36,102 nt of DNA from CAYFHQ01 sp964342805 (GTDB lineage: Bacteria > Bacillota > Clostridia > Peptostreptococcales > Acidaminobacteraceae). Below, in pieces: positions 22,455 through 31,137 of the stretch. The DNA lies in assembly GCA_964342805.1 (NCBI GenBank), contig CAYFHQ010000027.1, forward strand, positions 1 through 36,102, given 5' to 3'. How positions within the stretch are numbered: the first letter of the stretch is position 1; every line of letters starts with the position of its first letter. Under the pieces are notes generated by a model. That model was not told where the DNA came from and did not search any database. It was given only the letters and a program-made list of their open reading frames with translations. The translations under genes and the position numbers were made by a program.

Positions 22455-23312
22455 ATGAAAAAAATAGTCTATATCGACTGTCCATCTGGTATTGCAGGCG
22501 ACATGACCGTGGGCGCCATGCTCCATGTGGGCGTTCCCTTGGAATACTTAGAAGCGGAGCTATCCAAACTCAAGGTGGACGGCTTTAAACTGTCTCTTAA
22601 CATGGGGCAAAAGAACGGCATAACGGGCTTTAAGTTTGATGTCCTCCTGCCGTCTGGTGAGAAGGTGGACGAGGTTCATGGGTGTAACTTTGTGGAGGGC
22701 CACCATGGTCACAGTCATAGTCACGATCATGACCAGGGCCATGAGCACAGCCACGACCATGACCAGGGTCACGGCCATCACCATGGGCCAGGAGAACACC
22801 ACCACCGCAACCTGACAGACATAGAAGGCCTGATTAATGAGAGCGACCTCAGTGATCGTGTAAAAGAGATTTCCAAGGCCATTTTTATGGAAGTGGCCAA
22901 GGCCGAGGGGAAAATCCACGACAAGCCCCTAACGGAAGTGCACTTCCATGAAGTCGGTGCCCTGGACTCCATTGTGGACGCTGTGGGGGCAGCGATCTGT
23001 ATTGATTACTTAAATCCAGACGAAATCGTTATATCTCCTATCCATACGGGTACAGGTCTAGTACGGTGTGCCCACGGAAAGATCCCTGTACCCGCACCAG
23101 CAACGCTGGAGATCCTAACAGGGGTTCCTGTATATTCAACGGGTGTGCGCTCTGAGTTGGTAACACCAACAGGGGCAGCCATTGCCAAGGTGCTGGCGGA
23201 TTTTTTTGGTCCCATGCCGGCAATGGAAATTGAAAAGGTAGGCTATGGACTCGGCACAAAGGACTTGCCACAGGCAAATGTGCTTCGGGTGGTAATCGGA
23301 AGAAAAGGGTAA
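22455..23312 (+). CDS. larC1: LarC N-terminal part (LarC1), nickel insertion
   Basis: N-terminal portion of LarC, the CTP-dependent enzyme that inserts nickel into the pincer nucleotide. 285 aa. It starts with IVYIDCPSGIAGDMTVGAML, contains the conserved VHFHEVGALDSIVDAVGAA, PVPAPATLEIL and SELVTPTGAAI, and ends ...VLRVVIGRKG-stop. A long His-rich insertion (about residues 83-118, HHGHSHSHDHDQ repeats) would bind nickel. Ribosome site ACAGGAGG; the start is one base after larB. The remaining C-terminal domain is encoded 4 bases downstream in the +1 frame, as in the split larC1/larC2 of Lactiplantibacillus. Confidence 0.94.
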   Translation: MKKIVYIDCPSGIAGDMTVGAMLHVGVPLEYLEAELSKLKVDGFKLSLNMGQKNGITGFKFDVLLPSGEKVDEVHGCNFVEGHHGHSHSHDHDQGHEHSHDHDQGHGHHHGPGEHHHRNLTDIEGLINESDLSDRVKEISKAIFMEVAKAEGKIHDKPLTEVHFHEVGALDSIVDAVGAAICIDYLNPDEIVISPIHTGTGLVRCAHGKIPVPAPATLEILTGVPVYSTGVRSELVTPTGAAIAKVLADFFGPMPAMEIEKVGYGLGTKDLPQANVLRVVIGRKG

Positions 23313-23316
23313 CAAG

Positions 23317-23784
23317 ATGAAGATCATAGAGACCAATATTGACGACATGAATCCTGAAGTACTGGGCAGTGTAATGGAACGGCTCTTGAGCATGGGTGCC
23401 AAGGATGTTTGGGCGGAGTCCATTCATATGAAGAAGAATCGACAAGGTACCCTACTTAAGGTGATTGCTGACGACCAAGACACGGAAAAGTTGTCCATGT
23501 TTATCATGCAGCATACAACAACTTTTGGTGTTCGGGTATATCCGGTGGAGCGGATGATCCTGGAACGAAAAATGGAACATGTGGACACGGAATTCGGTCG
23601 GGTTTCCGTTAAATTGGGCTTTATGGAGGGTCTTCTCATTAAAGCGTCACCGGAATATGAAGACATGAAACGTTGTGCAGCTTCTGTGGGTCTTTCTGTC
23701 CTCTTGGTTGAGGAAGCCGCCCGGGCAGCGATCTGGGAAAAGTATAGGGAAGAATTACAGAAGGGCAATATGGGCATGTTCTAG
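23317..23784 (+). CDS. larC2: LarC C-terminal part (LarC2)
   Basis: C-terminal domain of LarC, 155 aa. It begins KIIETNIDDMNPEVLGSVMERL and contains MKKNRQGTLLKVIAD, both typical of the second LarC domain. It lies in the +1 frame relative to larC1; the frame is open back through GAA GAA AAG GGT AAC AAG, so a +1 slip at GGG-TAA would give one continuous protein of about 443 residues. An AAAAGGG site 7 bases before ATG 23317 would also permit separate translation. Last gene before a terminator. Confidence 0.9.
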   Translation: MKIIETNIDDMNPEVLGSVMERLLSMGAKDVWAESIHMKKNRQGTLLKVIADDQDTEKLSMFIMQHTTTFGVRVYPVERMILERKMEHVDTEFGRVSVKLGFMEGLLIKASPEYEDMKRCAASVGLSVLLVEEAARAAIWEKYREELQKGNMGMF

Positions 23785-23835
23785 TCATCCCATGGAGCAT
23801 ATCAAAGTTTTACCTAATTCCAAGTCTTGAAACCC

Positions 23836-23863
23836 GCCACAGGCAACAGCCTGTGGCTTTTTT
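23836..23863 (+). terminator. Terminator of lar operon
   Basis: GCCACAGGC (23836-23844), loop AACA, GCCTGTGGC (23849-23857), six T. Confidence 0.9.
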
Positions 23864-23972
23864 CGTTTTTTGACAAAAGTTACGTGGCCTAGGGGGATAA
23901 TTGGCCTATGCGTGGTTATGGACTTATAAACTTGGTATTTACTGGAATGCGATAAGAAAGGGGAATGGACCT

Positions 23973-24852
23973 ATGAAAGTAACCATAAGACTCAAATTAA
24001 TGGGGCTCGTTGCGCTCATGCTAGTAGCCATGTTGATCGTCGGAGGCACAGCCTATATGGGTTTACAGTCCATCGGTGCAGAAATCACAGAAATAGCTGA
24101 AGAAGACATCCCACTTACCAACTCACTCACGCTGATCACCGAGTATCAACTGGAACAAACCATTGTGTTTGAACAATTGTAGTCAACGGGGTGGGTACCC
24201 TGGAAGAGCAAAAGCAGATCCTCTTGGAAAATGAAAGGCCACAGAGGAAGTTCGTAAGGAAATCCAACAGCTCTCTGAAAAGTCCGAGAAGATTAGAGAC
24301 ATTGTTGCCCTGATTTCCGATATATCTGAACAGACCAACCTCCTGGCCTTGAATGCGGCCATAGAAGCAGCCCGGCCAGGAGAACACGGCAAGGGCTTTG
24401 CCGTGGTTGCTGACGAAGTGAGAAAGCTAGCAGAACAGACCAATGAAGCTACGGAGAACATCAATACCCTGATCCAGGGGATATTGGAAAGTGTACATCT
24501 GACGGTTAAGGACGTGTCCTATGCCAATGAACTGGTTGAAAAACAATCCGCCTCCATGGTGGAAACGACTCAGGCTTTTAACAAGATTCAACAAGCCGTT
24601 GAAGTGGTTGTTACCAATATTGATCAAGTTACATCGTCTTCTCAAGCCCTTAAGGACTTGGCTGAGCAGATCGAAGTCCAATTGGAAGAGATTGCACGGG
24701 TAACCGAGGACAGCGCTGCCGGTACGGAGGAGATGGCCGCAGCCACTGAGGAACAGACGTCAGGTCTTCAGGAAATTAATACGGCAGCCACGGAGGTTGC
24801 AGAAAAAGCAGAAGAACTTGAAAAACTGATCCATCAGTTCAAGGTGAAATAG
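23973..24852 (+). pseudogene. Decayed methyl-accepting chemotaxis protein
   Basis: Remnant of a chemoreceptor. The first piece (ATG 23973 to TAG 24182) encodes an N-terminal membrane helix (LMGLVALMLVAMLIVGGTAYMGL) and the start of a four-helix ligand domain. A second fragment, about 24182-24240, reads as protein in another frame (VNGVGTLEEQKQILLENE). The third piece, from about 24235 to 24852, is in yet another frame and encodes the cytoplasmic signalling tip (DISEQTNLLALNAAIEAARPGE, the hallmark of MCPs) and a C-terminal helical bundle. The rest of the sensor domain, the second membrane helix and HAMP are missing. At least one deletion and two frame changes make it non-functional as a receptor, although a soluble C-terminal fragment could in principle be made. 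Confidence 0.85.
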
Positions 24853-24919
24853 GTTATTGGCCATGCAGAAGACTGAGAAAAGGTATTTTTACTCAACCAC
24901 AAGTTGATATGAAACCCTT

Positions 24920-24960
24920 GTCATGCACCAAAATTCTACTATTTGGTGCATGACATTTTT
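24920..24960 (+). terminator. Terminator after MCP remnant
   Basis: Perfect 13-bp stem GTCATGCACCAAA (24920-24932) with TTTGGTGCATGAC (24942-24954), followed by ATTTTTT. Confidence 0.88.
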
Positions 24961-25068
24961 TGTCCTAAAAATGTTACAACATTCAATAAATTTTATGGTA
25001 GAATAAGTCTACGTTTCTAAAAGAGGGAGACGATCGTTTTATAGGATAAGAGGGAAAAGGGGGACAAC

Positions 25069-26898
25069 GTGAGTACAGAGAGAAAAACACACGGCGTCTT
25101 GAGCAACTTGCTTTATGTGTACCAACACATGTGGAAATGGCATAAGGAGTCTGTTTTCTACATGCTTGGCAACACGGTGGTGACGGCCATTGCTCCGTTC
25201 ATTTGGGTTTTCGCACCAAAACTACTCATCGATGAACTGCTGGGTGCAGGACGGACCACCACCATCGTACAGCTATTGGCGGTGACTGCGCTGATCACTG
25301 TAGTGGTTCACTATTTGAAGGAATACTTTGTAGGTGTCTTCCGCATGAAGATGTCCCGTATTCGAATGATGTATGGCCTCAGACTCCACGAAAAGGCCAT
25401 GACCCTGCCCTATGGGTCCGTGGAGAGTCCAGACCGACAAAATGAGCTGAGAAAGGCCACCAATTCTACGTCCAACCCCTACAGGGGCTTTGGTGGGGTC
25501 ATGCTTCGGTCCTTCACCATCTTTGGCTACGGGATCGGGATCATTGGCTATGTGGCCATTATTACAACCCTACATCCTTTGATTTTGCTTTACTTGCTGG
25601 TCAACGTAGGAGTTATGTACTGGATCACAGACAAGACCAACAAGTATGAACATGAATGTTGGGACACCATGAGTCCCATGTACCGAAAGTCTGAGTACAT
25701 TGCCAACACCATGACCAATTTCGAGTATGGCAAGGACATCCGGATTTATCAGATGAAGGACCTTCTACTGGCCAGAAAGGGCCAGTTTGACCGCAAGCGG
25801 GAGGGCATTCGAAACAAGGTTTATAAGAAGGAACTCATAAGAGACCTGACCAGCATTGCCTTTGTTCTCTTCCGAGACGGCCTGGTCTACGGTTACATTA
25901 CCTACCTGGTCCTCCAAGGACAAATCGGATTTGGCAGCTTTATCATGTATGCGGCAGCCATCGGCGGATTCGCCGTCTGGGTCCAAGAGTTCATGGAGTT
26001 TTTTGCCCACCTGGTGTCTGCAGGACGCTATGTGGACGACTATAGAAAGTTCATGGAGATTGAAGGGGAGGACCAGACCCAACAACCCAATGACATTCCA
26101 AGTGGCGACAAGCTGGCCATTGAGTTTGACCAAGTCAACTTCACCTATGAAGGGGCTGACAAGGCCATATTTGAAGACCTGTCCCTGACCATCGAGGCCG
26201 GACAAAAACTGGCCATCGTTGGGGTCAATGGAGCAGGAAAGACCACCCTTGTCAAGCTCCTTACAGGCCTATACCGGCCCAACAGCGGGACCATAAAGGT
26301 TGACGGTGTGGACTGCACAAGCATTCCCCTGGACGAGTACTACAAACTCTTTTCAGTTGTTTTCCAGGAGTTCAAACCCCTGGCGGTTTCCGTGGCAGAG
26401 AACATTGCATCCATCGACTCACCGTCCGACTATGACCTCATCTGGCAAAAGCTTATGGAAGCTGGCCTAAAAGACAAGATCCAGTCCCTCCCCAAGGAGC
26501 TGGACACTACCATGCTCAAGGTCATCGACGACGAAGGGGTGGACCTGTCTGGGGGCGAAAAGCAGAAGCTGGCCTTGGCTAGAGCCCTTTACAAAAACGG
26601 ACCTATCGTTGTCCTAGATGAACCGACAGCAGCCCTGGACCCACTGGCTGAAAAAGAGATTTATGAAAACTTCAACAATATGATTGCAGACCGGACAGCC
26701 ATTTTCATTTCCCACCGCCTGTCCAGTACCAAGTTCTGTGACAAAATCGCCTTCTTTGACGGGGGCAAGATCGTTGAATATGGCACCCATGAAGAACTCA
26801 TGGCCCTGGACGGCCAGTATGCCCACATGTTCTCCGTTCAAGCCCAGTACTATATTGACGGGGTCAGCCAGTCCACTACTGAGGAGGTGAGTGCCTAA
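25069..26898 (+). CDS. ABC exporter half-transporter, subunit 1
   Basis: Fused membrane (about 1-330) and ATPase (about 345-590) protein, 609 aa, type IV exporter fold. Several hydrophobic helices (AIAPFIWVFAPKLLIDELL, IIGYVAIITTLHPLILLYLL). Walker A GVNGAGKTT, signature LSGGEKQK, Walker B IVVLDEPTAALD, H-loop ISHRLSS. Start GTG at 25069 after AAAAGGGGGA. Its TAA overlaps the next gene's ATG by one base, so the two probably form a heterodimer. Both ATP sites look catalytically complete. No adjacent peptide precursor, protease or resistance gene identifies the substrate. Confidence 0.92.
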   Translation: MSTERKTHGVLSNLLYVYQHMWKWHKESVFYMLGNTVVTAIAPFIWVFAPKLLIDELLGAGRTTTIVQLLAVTALITVVVHYLKEYFVGVFRMKMSRIRMMYGLRLHEKAMTLPYGSVESPDRQNELRKATNSTSNPYRGFGGVMLRSFTIFGYGIGIIGYVAIITTLHPLILLYLLVNVGVMYWITDKTNKYEHECWDTMSPMYRKSEYIANTMTNFEYGKDIRIYQMKDLLLARKGQFDRKREGIRNKVYKKELIRDLTSIAFVLFRDGLVYGYITYLVLQGQIGFGSFIMYAAAIGGFAVWVQEFMEFFAHLVSAGRYVDDYRKFMEIEGEDQTQQPNDIPSGDKLAIEFDQVNFTYEGADKAIFEDLSLTIEAGQKLAIVGVNGAGKTTLVKLLTGLYRPNSGTIKVDGVDCTSIPLDEYYKLFSVVFQEFKPLAVSVAENIASIDSPSDYDLIWQKLMEAGLKDKIQSLPKELDTTMLKVIDDEGVDLSGGEKQKLALARALYKNGPIVVLDEPTAALDPLAEKEIYENFNNMIADRTAIFISHRLSSTKFCDKIAFFDGGKIVEYGTHEELMALDGQYAHMFSVQAQYYIDGVSQSTTEEVSA

Positions 26899-28703
26899 TG
26901 AAAAAAGAGCAAATGCCCAAACAACTCCACTCCAACGTGGCAGTACTCAAGTACTTCATTGGCCTGGTCACAAAACTGAGTCCATGGTATATACCTGCCC
27001 TGGTCATCCAGTCCATTGCCAAGTCCATTACCCCCTTGATCCTGATCATCGGGCCCAAACTCATTGTCGACGAGTTAACCGGCGGCAAGGACGTTGAGGT
27101 CCTCATGACCATTATCGGGGTCATGGCCATCGGGTCGGCTGTCTTTAACAGTGTAAGCAAGTACCTGGAATACAAGGTCAAGTGCTATACAGAAAAGTTT
27201 GGTAACGACTTTGAAAGTTACATATCTGCCAAAACCGTGGACATTGATTTTGAAAACATTGAAGATCCAGACGTCCTCAACCTCAAAGAAAGAGCCCTAT
27301 TTGCTGTTCGTAACCACGGCCTCATTCGGGGTATGGTTGAGGGTTTGTCCAAGGTGGTTAACGAGTCCATTCTCATGTTATCACTGACAGCCCTGATTTG
27401 GACCTTTAGTCCCTGGGTGATTGGACTCCTCATTCTTGTGGTGGCCATCAACAGCTTTATTTTCAAGCGGGTTCAGTACTATTACTACAAGGAGTCCACG
27501 GACTCCGTGGGTGGCAACCGGGCCTTCGTCTATTTTATTACGGGTTCACGGGATCTGGAGATCGCCAAAGACCTCCGTCTCTACGGCATGGTGCCCCTCT
27601 TCATTAAAAAGATGGATGCCTACAACAAACGGGTCTACGAGGTCTACTCGGTCATGTACTCAGCCATTGGTCGACTGAATGGCATGGCCAGTGGAAATGT
27701 CCAGCTGCAAACCGTACTCATATACGGCTTCCTGGCCTACCGAACCCTGGCAGGTTCCCTGACCATAGGTAACTTCATGATGTATGCCGGAGCCATCGGC
27801 AAGTTCAGTCAAAGTATGAACACCTTGGTATCCAGCGTCATCGAAGTCAACCGCCAGTGTAGACAGCTGGAACTCCTCCTGGAATACGACCAGATTCCGC
27901 CGTCAACTGCCAAGGGGACAGCCCCGGTCCAGGTCCAGGAAAACTACGAAATTCGTTTTGAGAACGTCTGGTTCCAGTACCCCCGGGCAGAAGACTACAC
28001 CTTGAAAAACATTAGCTTAACCATCAAACCCGGTGAAAAAATGTCCATTATCGGATTGAACGGGGCGGGAAAGACGACTTTCGTTAAGCTCCTAACCCGA
28101 CTCTATGCGCCAACCAAGGGGGTCATTACCCTCAACGGTGTGGACATACAGACCCTCCGCTATAAGGACTATATGGACACCATGGCCGCCGTCTTCCAAG
28201 ACTTTAGACTCTTTGGCCTGTCCGCTGAGGAAAATGTCACTGGGGTCTTGCCCGACGACAAAAACCACCCACGGGTGGAAGAATACCTCCGCCAGGCTGG
28301 GGTATGGGAGGACATCGACGCCCTGCCCAACAAGCTTTCCACCAACCTGGACAAGCGCTTTGATAAAGAGGGAACCAAACTATCCGGTGGCCAGGCTCAA
28401 AAGATCGCCATTTCAAGAGCCCTTTACAAGGATGCGCCCATCGTCATCCTAGATGAACCAACCGCGGCCATTGATCCCTTGGCTGAACATGACGTGTATT
28501 GCCGATTTGATGAGTTGGTCGGTGGCAAAACCGCTATCTACATCTCCCATCGTTTGTCTTCTTGTCGCTTCTGCGACCGGATTGTGGTCTTCCATGGTGG
28601 GGAGATCATCCAAGTGGGCAACCACGACCAGCTGATTCAAGAAAAAGGCGGCCAGTATGAGACCATGTACTCGGCCCAGGCAGAGTATTATGTGGCAGGA
28701 TAG
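26898..28703 (+). CDS. ABC exporter half-transporter, subunit 2
   Basis: Partner half-transporter, 601 aa. Membrane helices in the first 320 residues (LVIQSIAKSITPLILIIGPK, LTALIWTFSPWVIGLLILVV). ATPase domain has Walker A GLNGAGKTT, signature LSGGQAQK, Walker B IVILDEPTAAID and ISHRLSSC. Translationally coupled to subunit 1 (TAATG). The two ATPase domains are similar to each other (shared DEPTAA-x-DPLAE), indicating duplication. Substrate unknown; drug, lipid or peptide export are all possible. Confidence 0.92.
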   Translation: MKKEQMPKQLHSNVAVLKYFIGLVTKLSPWYIPALVIQSIAKSITPLILIIGPKLIVDELTGGKDVEVLMTIIGVMAIGSAVFNSVSKYLEYKVKCYTEKFGNDFESYISAKTVDIDFENIEDPDVLNLKERALFAVRNHGLIRGMVEGLSKVVNESILMLSLTALIWTFSPWVIGLLILVVAINSFIFKRVQYYYYKESTDSVGGNRAFVYFITGSRDLEIAKDLRLYGMVPLFIKKMDAYNKRVYEVYSVMYSAIGRLNGMASGNVQLQTVLIYGFLAYRTLAGSLTIGNFMMYAGAIGKFSQSMNTLVSSVIEVNRQCRQLELLLEYDQIPPSTAKGTAPVQVQENYEIRFENVWFQYPRAEDYTLKNISLTIKPGEKMSIIGLNGAGKTTFVKLLTRLYAPTKGVITLNGVDIQTLRYKDYMDTMAAVFQDFRLFGLSAEENVTGVLPDDKNHPRVEEYLRQAGVWEDIDALPNKLSTNLDKRFDKEGTKLSGGQAQKIAISRALYKDAPIVILDEPTAAIDPLAEHDVYCRFDELVGGKTAIYISHRLSSCRFCDRIVVFHGGEIIQVGNHDQLIQEKGGQYETMYSAQAEYYVAG

Positions 28704-28850
28704 CCTCTTCCAATGGATTACTGACCTAGGAAGCCATGTACCACCTTGCTACATCATGGACAAGGTGGCCATGGTTCAGGGTCTCCATCTTGTCGACTTT
28801 GTCGACAATCTGAGCAGTTGCAGAAAACTATTTCTGCAACTGCTTTTTTA
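28704..28850 (+). terminator. Structured 3' region ending in a terminator
   Basis: Three stems in a row: CCACCTTG/CAAGGTGG (about 28741-28768), TTGTCGAC/GTCGACAA (28791-28808 or so), and a perfect 14-bp stem AGCAGTTGCAGAAA (28813-28826)/TTTCTGCAACTGCT (28831-28844) with a T run. The last is a textbook terminator; the first two are unexplained. Confidence 0.8.
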
Positions 28851-29077
28851 GTGAATGCTTCCGAATACCCATGATGAGGTTTGATCTACCGGCCATTTTA
28901 TGAGGAGGGAAGAGGCAAGAAGGACATCCAAAAGTTCAGTTTTTGACCAAGTGGAAGTGAAATTATCTGAAAACTCAGAAAACCTATTGACAAACCTAAA
29001 AAAAACCAAGTACACTACCCACAAAGAAAACCTTTTCCAAAATACACCTTACCAAAGGTCTAATTTTTTACAGGTAC

Positions 29078-29091
29078 GTTTAACGTTAAAC
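29078..29091. promoter_or_regulatory. LacI-family operator 1
   Basis: GTTTAACGTTAAAC is a perfect 14-bp palindrome with a central CG, typical of LacI-family sites. Confidence 0.7.
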
Positions 29092-29177
29092 CTACTCATA
29101 AAGTCCATTTTATTAAAGCCAAGCGACTTCTTCGCAGGTTGGATACCTGCTGAACAAGTCGTATGATTTGCACAATT

Positions 29178-29193
29178 GGTAAAACGTTAAACC
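29178..29193. promoter_or_regulatory. LacI-family operator 2
   Basis: GGTAAAACGTTAAACC shares AACGTTAAACC with operator 1. Centres are 101 bases apart, suggesting looping. It lies 16 bases before the lacI-type start, consistent with autoregulation. Confidence 0.65.
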
Positions 29194-29209
29194 TCATGAA
29201 GGGGGACAC

Positions 29210-30247
29210 ATGCCAAAGGTAACTATTAAAGACATAGCAAAGCGAGTCGGCGTCTCTCCAACCACTGTGTCCAATGTGATCAACGGGAGACACAGGAAGG
29301 TTTCCAGCGACACGATTCATAAGATTAACCGGGTGATTGAAGAAACCAAATATGTACCAGACTTGTCAGCAAGGAGCCTGGTTTCTAGACGATCTAAAAT
29401 GATTGGTGTCATCATCCCCCAAACCGAGGAACACCGGCAGTTTCTACTGGAGAACCCATTCTACTCAGAAATCGTCAGTGGCATTGAAAACAAACTTCGG
29501 GCCAATGGCTATTACATGATGTTAACGGGTGTTGACAAGGACACTACGGAACTTGCAGCTCTTTCCAACTGGAACTTGGACGCCTTAATTCTTATGGGCT
29601 TTTATAAAGATGGTTTGTATGAACAGTTCAAATCAGTTAAAGTTCCAGTCCTGCTCATTGATAGCTACATAGAAGACGAATACTTCCACCACCTAGGCAT
29701 CGATGATGAACAGGGGAGCTATCTGGCTACCAAACACCTCATTGACCATGGCCACCGTCACATCGCCCTGGTTTCAGGTCACTTAAAGGAAGACGGCGTT
29801 GCTGACAAACGCTATAAGGGTTATCAAAGGGCCCTATGGGAACATGACATTCCCTATAATCCAGCCTATGTCTTTGCAGACTCAGTGAGCTATGAGTGGG
29901 GTCTAGAAGCAGCAGGGGCCATTCAGGGACAGGGGGAGATCACGGCGGCCTTTTGTACTGCAGACTTGATTGCTGCAGGCGTCATGACTGGCCTCCACGG
30001 TTCTGGTTTGTCGGTACCGGGTGACATCAGCGTTGTTGGTTTTGACAACCTGTCCATTTCCAAAATGACTTTCCCAGCCCTGACCACAGTCAACCAAGAG
30101 ATCTTTGACAAGGGGCAAAAGGCAGCGGAGAGTGTCCTGGACATTCTGAATAAAGGAATCAACAGCGTGCCGAGAAATCAAGTTCTGGAAGTCTCCATTA
30201 TGGAACGAGACTCCGTGAAACGACTAGAAGAAGCGGAGGACAAGTAA
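29210..30247 (+). CDS. LacI-family transcriptional regulator
   Basis: Sugar-responsive repressor, 345 aa. N-terminal helix-turn-helix VTIKDIAKRVGVSPTTVSNV with hinge helix (PDLSARSLVSRRS). The periplasmic-binding-like effector domain (about 62-335) contains IGVIIPQTEE, GIDDEQGSYLATKHLIDHGH and DISVVGFDN. AAGGGGGA ribosome site. First gene of the sugar operon, its stop overlapping the first permease start (TAATG). Two matching operators upstream. Effector is likely a product of the glycosidases encoded downstream. Confidence 0.94.
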   Translation: MPKVTIKDIAKRVGVSPTTVSNVINGRHRKVSSDTIHKINRVIEETKYVPDLSARSLVSRRSKMIGVIIPQTEEHRQFLLENPFYSEIVSGIENKLRANGYYMMLTGVDKDTTELAALSNWNLDALILMGFYKDGLYEQFKSVKVPVLLIDSYIEDEYFHHLGIDDEQGSYLATKHLIDHGHRHIALVSGHLKEDGVADKRYKGYQRALWEHDIPYNPAYVFADSVSYEWGLEAAGAIQGQGEITAAFCTADLIAAGVMTGLHGSGLSVPGDISVVGFDNLSISKMTFPALTTVNQEIFDKGQKAAESVLDILNKGINSVPRNQVLEVSIMERDSVKRLEEAEDK

Positions 30248-31137
30248 TGGTCGGACATACCGGGTGGAGAAAAGCCAAGACCCTGGCGATTTTCCTTCTT
30301 CCTAGCATAATAGGCATGTCGATATTCGTCATCCTTCCCATACTCTCTTCACTGGGACTCAGTTTTACAAAGTGGGACCTCATTGGAGACATCCAGTGGG
30401 TTGGCATAGAAAACTATGTCAATGTTTTGCAAGACACCACCGTACATGAAGCCCTCCAACACACCCTCTTGTTCATTGCTGGCTACCTGCCTTCTGTAAT
30501 GATCATCGCTCTTGGACTGGCTTTACTACTCAATAAAAAACTCAAGGGGGTTGTGTTCTTCAGGGCCCTCTACTTTATCCCAGTGATCACCTCCTGGGTG
30601 GCCGTGTCCATGATATGGAAGTGGTTGTTGAATCCGGAGTTTGGGATTATCAACTACCTTCTTTCCCTGGTTGGCATCCAAGGTCCCGGTTGGCTCCTTG
30701 ATCCCAATTGGGCCATGGCGGGGGTCATTCTGACTTCCGTATGGAAGGACATTGGTTTTATCACAGTCATCTATTTGGCCGGGCTCCAAGAGATCCCGGA
30801 ACACCTATACGAGGCAGCACAAATCGACGGGGTAACTCCCTGGCAGAAGTTCCGTTACATCACATGGCCCATGTTATCCTCCACCACCTTCTTTGTGGTG
30901 ACCATCTCCCTGATCAACTCATTCCAAGTCTTTGACCAGGTCTGGATCATGACAGAAGGGGGACCGGCAGGGGCAACCAGTGTAATGGTCGAGCAGATCT
31001 ACAAAAATGCCTTTAAGTATTACAAAATGGGCTATGCGTCCGCCATATCCTGGGTGCTCTTTGTGATCATCTTTACCTTTACCTTTATTCAAAACCGCAT
31101 ACAGAAGAAATGGGGGTACAGTCATGACGAATCCTAA
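30247..31137 (+). CDS. Carbohydrate ABC importer permease (MalF type)
   Basis: CUT1-family membrane subunit, 296 aa, about six helices. EAA loop EHLYEAAQIDGVTPWQKF. N-terminal segment AIFLLPSIIGMSIFVILPIL is typical. GCGGAGGA ribosome site inside the end of the regulator gene. Overlaps the next permease by 14 bases. Family clear; substrate unknown. Confidence 0.93.
   Translation: MVGHTGWRKAKTLAIFLLPSIIGMSIFVILPILSSLGLSFTKWDLIGDIQWVGIENYVNVLQDTTVHEALQHTLLFIAGYLPSVMIIALGLALLLNKKLKGVVFFRALYFIPVITSWVAVSMIWKWLLNPEFGIINYLLSLVGIQGPGWLLDPNWAMAGVILTSVWKDIGFITVIYLAGLQEIPEHLYEAAQIDGVTPWQKFRYITWPMLSSTTFFVVTISLINSFQVFDQVWIMTEGGPAGATSVMVEQIYKNAFKYYKMGYASAISWVLFVIIFTFTFIQNRIQKKWGYSHDES

Larger units (their letters stand above)
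28851..29209 (+). promoter_or_regulatory. Control region of the LacI sugar operon
   Basis: Holds a promoter candidate TTGACA (28987-28992), 18-base spacer, TACACT (29011-29016); two LacI-type operators; and a nested hairpin at 29124-29161 (CGACTT/AAGTCG around GCAGGT/ACCTGC). No convincing gene: a frame at 28900-29166 has Lys/Asn-rich, non-conserved composition. Confidence 0.5.

Noticed and set aside
22715..22800. Tandem repeat or CRISPR-like array
   Set aside because: It is the in-frame His-rich codon repeat of larC1; no spacers.
28900..29166. 88-codon frame between the exporter and lacI-type genes
   Set aside because: Low-complexity Lys/Asn/Ser composition, and it contains the promoter, operator 1 and hairpin; more likely noncoding.
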